Assembly: GCA_965116445.1 (NCBI GenBank)
Contig: OZ220688.1
Coordinates: 4,278,001 to 4,342,000, forward strand
Source of the DNA: Multivorans sp965116445
Lineage (GTDB): Bacteria; Acidobacteriota; Thermoanaerobaculia; Multivoradales; Multivoraceae
Direction of reading: 5' to 3'
DNA length: 64,000 nt
Part shown: positions 32,249 to 41,441 of the stretch, piece after piece
Position numbering within the stretch: the first letter of the stretch is position 1
Layout of the letters: every line of letters begins with the position of its first letter
The notes under the pieces: model-generated
The model's database searches: none
Told to the model about the DNA's origin: nothing
Seen by the model: the letters and a program-made list of their open reading frames with translations, nothing else
Position numbers and translations under genes: made by a program

Positions 32249-33669
32249 TGCCGCTGTTCCTGCGCACCGCGGGCCTCGAACGGATCCATTTCGTCGGTAT
32301 CGGCGGCGCCGGAATGAGCGGGATCGCCGAGGTACTGCTGAACCACGACCTGGGCGTCAGCGGCTCCGATCTGGAGGCGAGCGAGACCACGCAGCGGCTT
32401 GTCGAGCTCGGCGCGTCCGTCTTCGTCGGCCACTCGGCGTCGAACGTGGAGCACGCCGACCTGATCGTCGTGTCTTCTGCCGTTCCCTCCGGCAACGAAG
32501 AGGTCGTTGAGGCGCGCCGGCGCGGCGTTCCGATCGTGCGCCGAGCCCAGATGCTGGCCGAGTTGATGAGGCTCAAGTACGGCATCGCCGTGGCGGGCAC
32601 GCACGGCAAGACGACGACGACGTCGCTCGTGGGCAGTGTGCTGACCGACGCGGGCCTCGACCCCACCGTCGTTGTCGGCGGCCGGCTCCGGGTGACCGGC
32701 ACGGGAGCGCGCCACGGCAAGAGCGACTACCTGGTCGCCGAGGCGGACGAGTTCGACCGCAGCTTCCTCGATCTGGCGCCCGTGATCGCCGTGATCACGA
32801 ACATCGACGTCGATCATCTGGACACCTACCGCGACCTGGCCGACATCAAGGACGCCTTCGTGCGCTTCGCCAGCCGGGTTCCCTTCTTCGGTCAGATCAT
32901 CGCCTGCGTCGACGATCCGAACCTGAGGGACATGCTGCCCCGCCTCGCGGATCGGCGCATCGTGACCTACGGCTTCGCCTCGGAGGCGGACCTGCGGGCC
33001 AGCGACTTCGAGCCCACTGCCTCCGGCGTGCGCTTCGAGGTCGTCGACTCGGGCGCGGGCCGCCTCGGTGCGCTCGCACTGCCGATGCCTGGTCGACACA
33101 ACGTCCTGAACGCGCTCGCCGCGGTGGCCGCTGCCCGCGCTGTCGGGCTCGACTTCGAAACGGCCGCTCAAGCGCTTTCCGGCTTCTCGGGCGTCCACCG
33201 GCGTTTCGAGCTCGTCGGTTGTTGGCGGGGAGCGACCGTCGTGGACGACTACGCTCACCACCCGACCGAGGTCGAGGCGACGCTGCGGGCCGCTCGCGAG
33301 GTGTTGGAGCTCGGGCCGAAAGGGGGCCGGCCGCGGCGGCTTCACGCCGTGCTCCAGCCTCACCTGTTCAGCCGGACGCGGGACCTGGCGGACGACTTCG
33401 GCCGCGCCCTGCTGCTGGCTGACAACGCTCTGGTCACCGACATCTATCCGTCCCGTGAGAAGCCGCTTCCCGGGGTGGACGGGAGCCTGGTCGTGGCGGC
33501 CGCCTCCGGCTGTGGCCACCCCAGCGTCCGGGGTTGCGGTCCCTGGAACATGGCGCCCGAGCGCCTCGGCTCGGCGGTCCGCGAGGGAGACATGATCCTC
33601 ACTCTCGGCGCCGGGGACATCTACCGGTTGGCCCGACTGCTCGTGGCTGACGGGGAGGAAGGAGCATGA
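32248..33669 (+). CDS. murC: UDP-MurNAc:L-Ala ligase MurC
   Basis: 473 residues starting at ATG 32248. HFVGIGGAGMSGIAEVL, AGTHGKTTTTSLVG, EADEFDRSFLDLAP, NIDVDHLDTY, VDDYAHHPTEVEATL and LQPHLFSRTRDL are complete MurC motifs. It is the first amino-acid adding enzyme of the pathway. In many bacteria murB and ddl follow; here ftsQ follows directly with a 4-nt overlap. Confidence 0.95.
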   Translation: MPLFLRTAGLERIHFVGIGGAGMSGIAEVLLNHDLGVSGSDLEASETTQRLVELGASVFVGHSASNVEHADLIVVSSAVPSGNEEVVEARRRGVPIVRRAQMLAELMRLKYGIAVAGTHGKTTTTSLVGSVLTDAGLDPTVVVGGRLRVTGTGARHGKSDYLVAEADEFDRSFLDLAPVIAVITNIDVDHLDTYRDLADIKDAFVRFASRVPFFGQIIACVDDPNLRDMLPRLADRRIVTYGFASEADLRASDFEPTASGVRFEVVDSGAGRLGALALPMPGRHNVLNALAAVAAARAVGLDFETAAQALSGFSGVHRRFELVGCWRGATVVDDYAHHPTEVEATLRAAREVLELGPKGGRPRRLHAVLQPHLFSRTRDLADDFGRALLLADNALVTDIYPSREKPLPGVDGSLVVAAASGCGHPSVRGCGPWNMAPERLGSAVREGDMILTLGAGDIYRLARLLVADGEEGA

Positions 33670-34595
33670 GCCGCGGCAGGATCGGGCGACCCTTCGTCGG
33701 GCGCCGGCCCGTGCGCCGTGGTCGCGCGCGGCCTGTCGCGTGGTTTGCGATGGGCGTTGGCAAGGTGCTTCTGGGTGTGGCGCCGGTCGTGGCGGTTGGC
33801 GTCTGGCTGGCGACGGCGCCGGTGTTCAAGCTGAAGCCCGATATCGGTGTGGAGGCCGGGGCGCGGGTGTCCGAGGAGTGGGTGCGCGCCCGGCTTGCCG
33901 GCCTGGTGGGACGCAACCTTCCAATGCTCTCCCTGGAGGACGCCGCGGCGCGGCTCGAGCACCAGTGGGTGCGGGAAGCGAAGCTGGTGAAGAACCTGCC
34001 GAACCAGCTCGACGTACGGATCGTGGAACACGAGCCGGCGGCGGTGTTCGAGTCTGGAGATCGGTCCTGGATCATTGATCGTGACGGCAGGGCGATCGTG
34101 GCCTGCGAGCGCGCCGCCGATCTCTGCGAGGGCGGTGCGGCCACCGGCGCCGGGAACACCCTGATTCGGGTGTCGATTCAGAGCGCGCTGCTCGGGGAGC
34201 GTGTCGGGGAGAGTCCGGCGCGGAATCCCGGTGTCTCGGGACTCGCTTCGAGGGACGTCTCGGGCGAAGTGCTCGCGCGGACGCTGAAACGGGCCATCGA
34301 CGTGTCGAGCGAGGTGAAGTCGTTCGACTGGGGCCGCGAGGTGTTCGCGGTCGGGGTGCTGAGCGACGACGACGACTATCTGTTCGAACGCAGCGGCCGG
34401 CCGGCGACCGTCCTGGTCCGCGAAAGCGATCTGACGGCGAAGGGCTCGGTGTTCGAACTGCTCGAAGGGGCGATCAGGGAACACAGCGATCCCGAAGTCG
34501 TCGATCTGCGGTTCAGGGACCGGATTGTGCTGTCGACGGAAGCGCCGGGTAGCGGCGGTTCCGCCGACGGAGTGAAGGATGGAGATCCCTCTTAG
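33666..34595 (+). CDS. ftsQ: Cell division protein FtsQ
   Basis: 309 residues: a very basic cytoplasmic tail (RGRIGRPFVGRRPVRRGRAR), one membrane span (about 31-49) and a POTRA domain (FKLKPDIGVEAGARVSEEWVRARLAGLVGRNLPMLSLEDAAARLEHQWVREAKLVKNLPNQLDVRIVEHEPAAVF in overview), then the beta domain ending near VVDLRFRDRIVL. It scaffolds FtsB/FtsL. Sequence is weakly conserved but position between murC and ftsA settles the call. Confidence 0.85.
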   Translation: MSRGRIGRPFVGRRPVRRGRARPVAWFAMGVGKVLLGVAPVVAVGVWLATAPVFKLKPDIGVEAGARVSEEWVRARLAGLVGRNLPMLSLEDAAARLEHQWVREAKLVKNLPNQLDVRIVEHEPAAVFESGDRSWIIDRDGRAIVACERAADLCEGGAATGAGNTLIRVSIQSALLGERVGESPARNPGVSGLASRDVSGEVLARTLKRAIDVSSEVKSFDWGREVFAVGVLSDDDDYLFERSGRPATVLVRESDLTAKGSVFELLEGAIREHSDPEVVDLRFRDRIVLSTEAPGSGGSADGVKDGDPS

Positions 34596-34612
34596 CAGGG
34601 GAGGACGAGACG

Positions 34613-35863
34613 ATGCCGAAGACAGACACGCGTTTGGTAGCCATCGATGTCGGCTCGGCGAAGGTCGCCGTGCTGATCGTCGAGCGCACCGAGATCGACG
34701 GGGAGCCCGGCCTGAAGGTCGTGGGGGTTGGCAAGGCGCCCAACCGCGGCACGCTCAAGGGCCACATCGTGAACATCGACGCGACGGTCAAGTCGCTGCG
34801 GCGGGCTACCGAGGAGGCCGAGGTGATGGCGGGAACCGAGATTTCCCGGGCCTTTGTCGGTGTCGGCGGCAGCGATCTGCGCTCCGCGAACAGTCACGGC
34901 ACGGCCTACATCGACAGTAGCGACCGAGGCATAACCCGCGCCGACATCGATCTCGTCCTGAACGCCGCCCGGGACGTGCCGCTTCCTCCCGACCGCGAGA
35001 TCCTGCACGCGATCCCGCAGGAGTTCGCCGTCGACGACCACGGCGGCATCGCCGATCCTCAAGGGATGCTGGGCAGCCGTCTCGAGGCCAAGGTTCACCT
35101 GGTCATGGGGCACGCGCCGCGAATGAGGACGCTGGTCCGATGCCTGAACCAGGCCGGCGTGGAGGCGGCGGAGGTCGTGTTCGAACCGCTGGCGACGGCG
35201 GAAGCGGTCCTGCTCCCCGATGAGCGCGAACTCGGCGTTCTGATGCTGGAGATCGGATCCGGCACCTGCGGATTCGCCTTGTTCCACCAGGCGGAGGTCC
35301 AACACAGCGGCGTCCTCCCGTTCGGTGCGAGCCACTTCACGGCCGACCTGGCATCCGTGCTGCGAACCTCCTTCGCCGGCGCCGAAACGCTGAAGCTTCG
35401 CGCCGGCTGCTGCCTCCCCGGCCTGGTTGACGGCAACGAGGGGGTCGCGGTGCCGACCGTGGGGGGAGGCGCGAGCCGGACGATTGCACGGGCGCGGCTC
35501 GCCGAGATCCTGCAGGCGCGCGCCGAGGAGATGTTCCATCTCGTCCAGGTCGAGATGGAGAAAGCGGGCTGCGCCGACCAGCTTCGGGCGGGAATCGTCC
35601 TCACCGGCGGCGGTTCGAAGCTGGCCGGTCTGCCGGAACTTGCCCAGCAGTTCTTCTCGTGCGACGCGCGGTACGGGGTGCCGATCGGTTTGGTCAGCGA
35701 AATCGAGGGTCTTACCGATCCGACGTGGGCTACCGCGGCCGGTCTGGTGCGCTACGCCGTCGCCGGAGAGCAGGCCCGCTTACCGCTTGCACGTCAGGTG
35801 TCCGCCCGCGGAGTGCGCAGAGTGATGGGCAGCCTGCGCCAGATGTTCAACGATCTTCTCTGA
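34613..35863 (+). CDS. ftsA: Cell division protein FtsA
   Basis: 416 residues of the actin/Hsp70 fold. VAIDVGSAKVAVLIVER (phosphate 1), the 1C domain insert HIVNIDATVKSLRRATEEAEVMAG, EIGSGTCGFALF (phosphate 2) and IVLTGGGSKLAGLPELAQQFF (adenosine motif) are present, and a C-terminal amphipathic end (GVRRVMGSLRQMFNDLL) for membrane binding. FtsA anchors FtsZ to the membrane. It lies 17 bp after ftsQ and 41 bp before ftsZ. Confidence 0.94.
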   Translation: MPKTDTRLVAIDVGSAKVAVLIVERTEIDGEPGLKVVGVGKAPNRGTLKGHIVNIDATVKSLRRATEEAEVMAGTEISRAFVGVGGSDLRSANSHGTAYIDSSDRGITRADIDLVLNAARDVPLPPDREILHAIPQEFAVDDHGGIADPQGMLGSRLEAKVHLVMGHAPRMRTLVRCLNQAGVEAAEVVFEPLATAEAVLLPDERELGVLMLEIGSGTCGFALFHQAEVQHSGVLPFGASHFTADLASVLRTSFAGAETLKLRAGCCLPGLVDGNEGVAVPTVGGGASRTIARARLAEILQARAEEMFHLVQVEMEKAGCADQLRAGIVLTGGGSKLAGLPELAQQFFSCDARYGVPIGLVSEIEGLTDPTWATAAGLVRYAVAGEQARLPLARQVSARGVRRVMGSLRQMFNDLL

Positions 35864-35904
35864 TCTTGAGTTACTGAACCGAAGGGTTCGAAAGGAAGAG
35901 TGCC

Positions 35905-37185
35905 ATGATTCTGATGGAAGAACAGCAGCCGGCCACGATGGAGCCGACGATCGATGAGGCGACTTCCTCCGGGGAGAGCTTCGGCCCGGCCAAGATCAAG
36001 GTCGTCGGTGTCGGCGGCGGCGGCGGCAATGCCGTCAACCGGATGATCGCCAGCAAGCTGAGCGGCATCGAGTTCATCGCGGCAAACACGGACCTGCAGG
36101 CGCTCCGCCGCTGTGAGGCGGAGACGAAGCTGCAGCTCGGCCGCAAGATCACGCGTGGCCTGGGGGCTGGGGCCGACCCGGACATCGGTCGCAACTCGGC
36201 CCTGGAGGACACGGACAAGATCCTCGATGTGTTGGGCGGCGCCGACATGGTCTTCCTGGCGGCGGGACTCGGCGGCGGGACCGGCACTGGCGCGGTGCCC
36301 ATCATCGGTTCTCTGGCGGCGGAGGCCGGAGCGCTGACTGTCGCGGTGGTCACGAAGCCGTTCGTGTTCGAAGGCCGGCGTCGGATGCGGCTCGCGGAGC
36401 GCGGCCTGGAAGAGCTGCACAAGGCGGTCGACACGGTGATCGCCATCCCGAACGAGCGTCTGCTGAGCTTCGTTGATCGGGGTACGGTGCTCTCGGAGGC
36501 CTTCCTTACGGCCGACGATGTTCTGCGCCAGTCGGTTCAGGGGATCAGCGACCTGATCACGATGCCGGGCGAGGTGAACGCCGACTTCGCGGACGTGCGG
36601 GCCATCATGTGCGGTCAGGGGATCGCGGTGATGGGTACCGGCGTGGCGTCGGGCGAGAACCGGGCCCTCGAGGCGGCTCAGCGCGCCGTGTCTTCGCCCC
36701 TGCTCGAGGACGCCTCGATCGAAGGCGCCGGGGGCTGCCTGATCAACATCACGGGCGGCAACTCGCTGACGCTCCACGAGGTCGCCGAGGCGGCCCGCAT
36801 GGTCACCGAGGCGGTGGATTCGAACGCGAACATCATTTCCGGCCTGGTGGTCGACGAGACGATGGAAGACGAGATGAAGGTCACCGTGATCGCGACCGGC
36901 TTCGCCGAGAACCGGCAGCCTCGGATGGACGGCCTGGAGTCTCAGCCCGCGGGCATCGAGACGGACGTGGCAGCGGATTCACCGGATGGTCTCCTCGCCG
37001 CCGGCCAGGCGGAGGACAAGGCTTCCGAGGGGGGCGCGGCGGAGGACCGGGACTCGGGCGACGCAGACTTTCGCGATCGCCTGCTGGCCGAGCGCCACAA
37101 GATCGATCCGGGTGGCTTCGGACCCAATTGGAGGAACGTCGACGACTACGACATCCCGACGGTGCTGCGCAAGCAGATGGACTGA
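35905..37185 (+). CDS. ftsZ: Cell division GTPase FtsZ
   Basis: 426 residues. Nucleotide site VGVGGGGGNAVNRMI and the tubulin signature GLGGGTGTGA (121-130), synergy-loop residues Asn225, Asp227 and Asp230 (NADFAD). A disordered linker (about 345-410) leads to the C-terminal peptide DYDIPTVLRKQ, which binds FtsA. It forms the Z ring. The gene is the last of the cluster; 166 bp of repeat-bearing spacer separate it from the convergent argS. Confidence 0.96.
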   Translation: MILMEEQQPATMEPTIDEATSSGESFGPAKIKVVGVGGGGGNAVNRMIASKLSGIEFIAANTDLQALRRCEAETKLQLGRKITRGLGAGADPDIGRNSALEDTDKILDVLGGADMVFLAAGLGGGTGTGAVPIIGSLAAEAGALTVAVVTKPFVFEGRRRMRLAERGLEELHKAVDTVIAIPNERLLSFVDRGTVLSEAFLTADDVLRQSVQGISDLITMPGEVNADFADVRAIMCGQGIAVMGTGVASGENRALEAAQRAVSSPLLEDASIEGAGGCLINITGGNSLTLHEVAEAARMVTEAVDSNANIISGLVVDETMEDEMKVTVIATGFAENRQPRMDGLESQPAGIETDVAADSPDGLLAAGQAEDKASEGGAAEDRDSGDADFRDRLLAERHKIDPGGFGPNWRNVDDYDIPTVLRKQMD

Positions 37186-37200
37186 CAGCTCGGGGCAAAC

Positions 37201-37279
37201 ACTGGGTGCGCCGGCCTGCCATCCGTGCGCCCGCTGACGGGCGCACGGACTGGTTCACGTGTGGCGCGGATCGCGCCAC
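37201..37279. repeat. Interspersed hairpin repeat, copy 4, in the ftsZ-argS convergent gap
   Basis: ACTGGGTGCGCCGGC at 37201-37215 is identical to copies at 5856 and 46721, again followed closely by ATCCG. An 11-bp stem (37223-37233 with 37238-37248, loop CTGA) and a second hairpin (GTGGCGC 37261-37267; GCGCCAC 37273-37279) follow. In this convergent position the hairpins could serve as a two-way terminator. The rest of 37186-37351 holds nothing I recognise. Confidence 0.6.
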
Positions 37280-37351
37280 CCGGATTCTGGCCGGCTTTCC
37301 GGGAAAGACCCGCCGCGCAGCGGCGCCAGCTCTCCGCAGAGCTGTCCCTCC

Positions 37352-39310
37352 CTACATCCGTTCGGGCAGGGGGACGCCCAGGATCTCGGCCAGGGCTTCG
37401 AGGGAGCGCACGAAGATCTGCGTGGCGGCAAGCCGCGCGTCACGTAGATCGGTGTTCTTCTCGTGCAGGATGGGATGCCGGTGGTAGATGGCATGGAACT
37501 TCTGCGCCAAGTCGACCGTGTGCCTGGCGATCAGGGAGAGTTCCAGCGTGGCTGCCGCGCGTTCGACGGTGTCCTGGCACCCCGAGGCGAGCAGCACCAG
37601 GTCCCAGAGGTCGTCGGGCCAGGCCTCGGGCGGGAGTTGCGCGGCTCGCGCTCCGCCGACTTCGTGCGGCAGGCCCTCTTCCGCCAGGCGACGGCGGATG
37701 TTCCTTGCGCGCACGATGGAGTACTGAAGGTACGGTCCCGTCTCGCCCTCGAAGGCCGTGGCTTCGTCGATGTCGAAGGCGATCACCCGCGTAGTTGTGG
37801 CCCGGGCCATGAAGAAGCGCAGCGCCGCGGTCGCGATCTGGCGGGCCAGGAGCTCGTCGTCCCGGTCGGCCGTGCCCTCGGTGTCGCCGTCGCCGCGACG
37901 GGCGGCGATCTCGGCCCGGCTCTTCGCCTCGAGCTGGTCGAGCAGGTCGTCCGCCTTGACGCCTATGCCCTTGCGACCTGACATCTCCAGCACCGCGTCG
38001 CCGCTGAAGCCCAGTTGTTCGGCGGTGCGGGCGGACAGGGCGACCATCTCATAGGCGAAGTGGATGCTCTGGCCGGCCTGGCGGGTGTGGCCGAGGGCTT
38101 CCAGGCCCGCGCGGACGATCCGCTGCAGGTAGGCCTGGCGGGCGTCGATCACGTTGATCACCCGGGTAGCCGCGCCGAACGCCGGCGCCTGCTCCGTGCC
38201 GGCCGCTGTGGTTTCCCACAAGGGTCCATTCCGGCAAGGTTCCCTCCGGCGAGGTCCTTTCCGGAAGAGGTCGTACTCGAAATCGCGGCCGAGCAGGCCG
38301 AACTTCCAGAGTTGGTAGGCGATGTCCTTGCCCACGTAGGTCACCGTGCGGTCGGACCGCACGATCACCTTGTCCGGATCCTCCAGTCCCTGGAATTCCT
38401 GGCTCTCCGAGAGAGGCATGACCCAGCAGCCGGCGTTCTTGCCGGTTTCCTCGAAGCGCACGGCGCCGCTCTGCTTGAGTTGCTCGAAGGCGGTGACGAA
38501 GAAGTCCAGGCGCAGGATTTCGCTTTCGCGCGTCAGGAGGTCGTAGTCGATGTCGAGGCGGCCCATCGTGGCGAGGTGGCGGCTGACGATCCGTCTGGCG
38601 ACCAGGCGCCCGGCCTCTGCCCGCCGGCCCCGGCCCGATTCCAGGGCGTGAAGGGTGCGTCGCCGGAGCTCGAGCCGTTCCCCGTCGCTCCCGTACCACC
38701 GGCCGACCTCGCTGTAGACATCCCAGCAGGTGTAGTCGAACGGCTCCGGCAGGGCTTCGATGTCGGCCACCGAGCAGCCCCGGAGATCGAGGAAGCCGAC
38801 CACGACGTCGGCGACCTGGACGCCGGTGTCGTCGATGTAGTTCTGGACTTCGGTCGTGCGCCCGAGACTGCGGAGCGCGCGCGCCAGGATGTCGCCGAGA
38901 ACCGCGTTGCGCAGGTGGCCTATGTGCGCCGCCTTGTTCGGATTGATGTTCGTGTGTTCGACGATGACCTTGGCGGGTTGACCCTCTGTCGGAGAGGGCA
39001 GCAAGGGAACCGCGTCGAGCATCGCGGCCGCGAACGCGGTCCGGTCGAGGTGGAAGTTGACGTAGCCCGGGCCTTCGACGGTGACGCGGTCGAACCCGGA
39101 AGGCAGTTCCAGAGTCTCGATCAGGCGTCCGGCGATCGTCCGCGGCGCCTGGCGAAGCTCGCGTGCGAGGTGAAGCGCGCAGGGACTGGCCAAGTCCCCC
39201 AGCCGCCGCTGGGGCGGCACTTCCACGGTCGGGTCGTGGTCGACTCCGAAGGTGCGGGAAAGGGCGCTTCGCAGCGCGTCGGCGACCAGGGATTTCCTGC
39301 GCTGCAGCAT
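37352..39310 (-). CDS. argS: Arginyl-tRNA synthetase
   Basis: 652 residues from the ATG at 39310 (MLQRRKSLVADALRSAL); longer in-frame versions to 39526 are upstream read-through. N-terminal Arg-S domain, class I motif HIGHLRN (His129-His132) inside EHTNINPNKAAHIGH, IQNYIDD-type loop (VQNYIDDTGVQ), and a KMSKS equivalent EMSGRKG. The DALR anticodon-binding domain ends in a LLxxxGxPLPERM-like tail (EILGVPLPERM). It charges tRNA-Arg. Residue count is somewhat above average because of an insertion around 410-425. Confidence 0.94.
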   Translation of the reverse strand: MLQRRKSLVADALRSALSRTFGVDHDPTVEVPPQRRLGDLASPCALHLARELRQAPRTIAGRLIETLELPSGFDRVTVEGPGYVNFHLDRTAFAAAMLDAVPLLPSPTEGQPAKVIVEHTNINPNKAAHIGHLRNAVLGDILARALRSLGRTTEVQNYIDDTGVQVADVVVGFLDLRGCSVADIEALPEPFDYTCWDVYSEVGRWYGSDGERLELRRRTLHALESGRGRRAEAGRLVARRIVSRHLATMGRLDIDYDLLTRESEILRLDFFVTAFEQLKQSGAVRFEETGKNAGCWVMPLSESQEFQGLEDPDKVIVRSDRTVTYVGKDIAYQLWKFGLLGRDFEYDLFRKGPRRREPCRNGPLWETTAAGTEQAPAFGAATRVINVIDARQAYLQRIVRAGLEALGHTRQAGQSIHFAYEMVALSARTAEQLGFSGDAVLEMSGRKGIGVKADDLLDQLEAKSRAEIAARRGDGDTEGTADRDDELLARQIATAALRFFMARATTTRVIAFDIDEATAFEGETGPYLQYSIVRARNIRRRLAEEGLPHEVGGARAAQLPPEAWPDDLWDLVLLASGCQDTVERAAATLELSLIARHTVDLAQKFHAIYHRHPILHEKNTDLRDARLAATQIFVRSLEALAEILGVPLPERM

Positions 39311-39450
39311 CGGAGTTCGCGGAGTGTACCGGAGGAAAGCGCGGTCTCCGGTAGCATGTTCGATGATCCAGGAAGCGCCGTGAACGAGAACCGCCATAGC
39401 CCCGTCCGGCCGGTCCTGCTCCCGGCGCAACCCTGCACCGGGCCGGTGCC

Positions 39451-41394
39451 ATGACGGGTCACAAGCGGCCGCTGCCGCCGACCGCGGCCGAGTCGCCGGT
39501 GGCTCGCCGCGTCCTCGTGCTGGCACCCCATTACGACGACGAAGTGCTGGGGTGCGGCGGCCTGGTCCTGCAACTTGCCGCGGCCGGCGCGAAGATCGTC
39601 TGTGCCTTCATGAGCGACGGCTCGGGGGGCGTGGAAGGACCCCCGGAGGGGTCCACGACAGAGCAGTACTCCAAGCGGCGAAAGGAAGAAGCAGATGAGG
39701 CCGTCGCTGCACTCGGCATCGACAGTGTGGAGCATCTGGGCCATCGCCACGGTTTGCAAGATGGCGCCCTGGCTTCCTCCCTGGACCAGTTGACCAGCCA
39801 TGTCGAGAGCCTGCTCCAGGAACACCAGCCGGACCTGCTGCTCGCGCCATCACCTCTCGAAGTGACGCCGGATCATCAGGCGACGTTTCGCGCGCTGCAC
39901 GAGGCCTTGATCAACCGCAGGCGGGGACGAACGGAAGGGGGCGAAGAGCTTGCCAGCCAGGACGACGACTCAAGTGTCGGCGACCTGGCGCTGCGGGTTC
40001 TCTGCTACGAGGTGAACCACCCCTTCTACCCCGATCTGCTCGTCGACGTGACGGCCGAGCTGGACGGAGTCGTCGATGCGATGTCCCACTATCGAAGCCA
40101 GTTGGAACGCCACGACTACATGGGCTCCTGTCGAGGTCTGCGGCGTTACCGGTCGCTCACGCTGTCGGATTCATGCCGCTACGCCGAGGGCTACTGCCAG
40201 TTGACTGCCAGCGACTTCACCACCCGAAGTCCGGCTCAACTGATCGCGTACCTGGGCGGTGCACCTTCGCTGGTCGCAGTCACGTCGCCTCGCCGGGTGT
40301 CGATCGTGGTCCGGACGTACAACCGACCCCGGCGGCTGGCGGAGGCACTGAACAGTCTGGCGCTGAGTACCTACCGGAACGTAGAGGTCGTTCTCGTGAA
40401 CGACGGCGGCCGGCGCCCCGAAGTGGCGCAGGACTTCCCGTTCGAAGTGCGTCGCGTCGACTTCGCGGGGAATCGAGGTCGGTCGGCCGCGGCGCAGGCC
40501 GGTGTGGAGGCGGCGACTGGCGACTGCGTCGGTTTCCTGGACGACGATGACTTGTTGGCGCCGGAACACCTGGAGAGCTTGACTGCGATGCTCCGCGACG
40601 GCGTGGATGTCGCCTACAGCGATGCGGCCGTCGTCTGCTACGAACCGAGTACGAGCGGTTGGAGAGAGAGCAGCCGGCGCCTCCCGTACAGCCGGGACTT
40701 CGATCGGACGATCCTCCTCCTCGACAACTACATTCCGTTCCATACGGTTCTGATGACGAGGGAAGCGCTGGAGCGGGCGGGCTCGTTCGATCTTCAGTTG
40801 CCGATCTTCGAGGACTGGGATCTGCTGATTCGTGTGTCGCGCTCATCGAGCTTCGTCCACCTCGCCCGCACGACCTGCGAGTACCGGCACTTCCTGGACG
40901 GCGCGGTCGACGATCCCTCGGGAGGTCATGCACTTGGTGGAGCGGCGTCCGCGCGTCCCGACTTTGAAACGCTGAAAGCGAAGGTCCTGAGTAAACACGC
41001 GACGGACCTCGGCCCGGATGCACTGGCGCGAGCGGTAACTCGAATGCGCCGCCAGGCGGTCCTGGCCGGCGAGGCGGCTCGCGCCCGGATTCGCGAACGC
41101 CAGCGGGACCTGGAGCAAGTGCAGGCCCGCGAGCGTGAGTTGGAGTCGTCGCATTCGGAACGCGGCGCGGAGATCGAGCGTTTGCAGGCCCGCGAGCGTG
41201 AGCTGGAGTCGTCGCATTCGGAACGCGGTGCGGAGATCAAGCGGCTACAGACTCTGGAGGAGAAGCGTGAAGCCGAGATCCACAGGCTTCACGGTCGTGA
41301 ACGGGACCTGCAAGCCGAGATCGACGCCATGAAGGCGACGAGAGCCTGGCGATTGCGTGAACGCCTGCAGTCGCTGCGCGGCTCCGATGGCTGA
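39451..41394 (+). CDS. PIG-L deacetylase fused to a family 2 glycosyltransferase and coiled coil
   Basis: 647 residues with three parts. Residues 20-265 are a PIG-L/LmbE-like zinc deacetylase: VLAPHYDDEVLGCGG (metal residues in PHYDDE 26-31) and VTPDHQATFRALHEAL (His142). Residues 282 to about 505 are a GT-A glycosyltransferase: VSIVVRTYNRPRRLAEALNSL, VNDGG and FLDDDDLLAPEHL (Asp-rich metal site 364-367), FEDWDLLIRVSR. Residues 540-640 are a charged coiled coil with two copies of a 21-residue repeat. PIG-L enzymes remove N-acetyl from GlcNAc groups and GT2 enzymes add sugars, so one chain may do both steps on one glycan (inference). ATG at 39451; the 140-bp divergent gap to argS should hold both promoters. 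Confidence 0.82.
   Translation: MTGHKRPLPPTAAESPVARRVLVLAPHYDDEVLGCGGLVLQLAAAGAKIVCAFMSDGSGGVEGPPEGSTTEQYSKRRKEEADEAVAALGIDSVEHLGHRHGLQDGALASSLDQLTSHVESLLQEHQPDLLLAPSPLEVTPDHQATFRALHEALINRRRGRTEGGEELASQDDDSSVGDLALRVLCYEVNHPFYPDLLVDVTAELDGVVDAMSHYRSQLERHDYMGSCRGLRRYRSLTLSDSCRYAEGYCQLTASDFTTRSPAQLIAYLGGAPSLVAVTSPRRVSIVVRTYNRPRRLAEALNSLALSTYRNVEVVLVNDGGRRPEVAQDFPFEVRRVDFAGNRGRSAAAQAGVEAATGDCVGFLDDDDLLAPEHLESLTAMLRDGVDVAYSDAAVVCYEPSTSGWRESSRRLPYSRDFDRTILLLDNYIPFHTVLMTREALERAGSFDLQLPIFEDWDLLIRVSRSSSFVHLARTTCEYRHFLDGAVDDPSGGHALGGAASARPDFETLKAKVLSKHATDLGPDALARAVTRMRRQAVLAGEAARARIRERQRDLEQVQARERELESSHSERGAEIERLQARERELESSHSERGAEIKRLQTLEEKREAEIHRLHGRERDLQAEIDAMKATRAWRLRERLQSLRGSDG
41122..41247. repeat. 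Two tandem 63-bp repeats in the coiled-coil region
   Basis: Copies at 41122-41184 and 41185-41247 differ at only a few bases and encode the 21-residue unit QARERELESSHSERGAEIERL (second copy with Lys for Glu). The near-identity at DNA level suggests a recent in-frame duplication that lengthened the coiled coil. Confidence 0.85.
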
Positions 41395-41441
41395 CGGCTG
41401 GCCGTTTTCGGAGTGCGAGTGAGGGCAGGAGGAGTCGGCCG

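Noticed and set aside
39311..39526. N-terminal extension of argS to 39526
   Set aside because: The extra residues look random and overlap the start of the divergent gene; ArgS homology begins at MLQRRKS.
41122..41247. CRISPR-like repeat array
   Set aside because: The two 63-bp units are tandem, coding and without spacers; no CRISPR array or cas gene was seen anywhere in the window.
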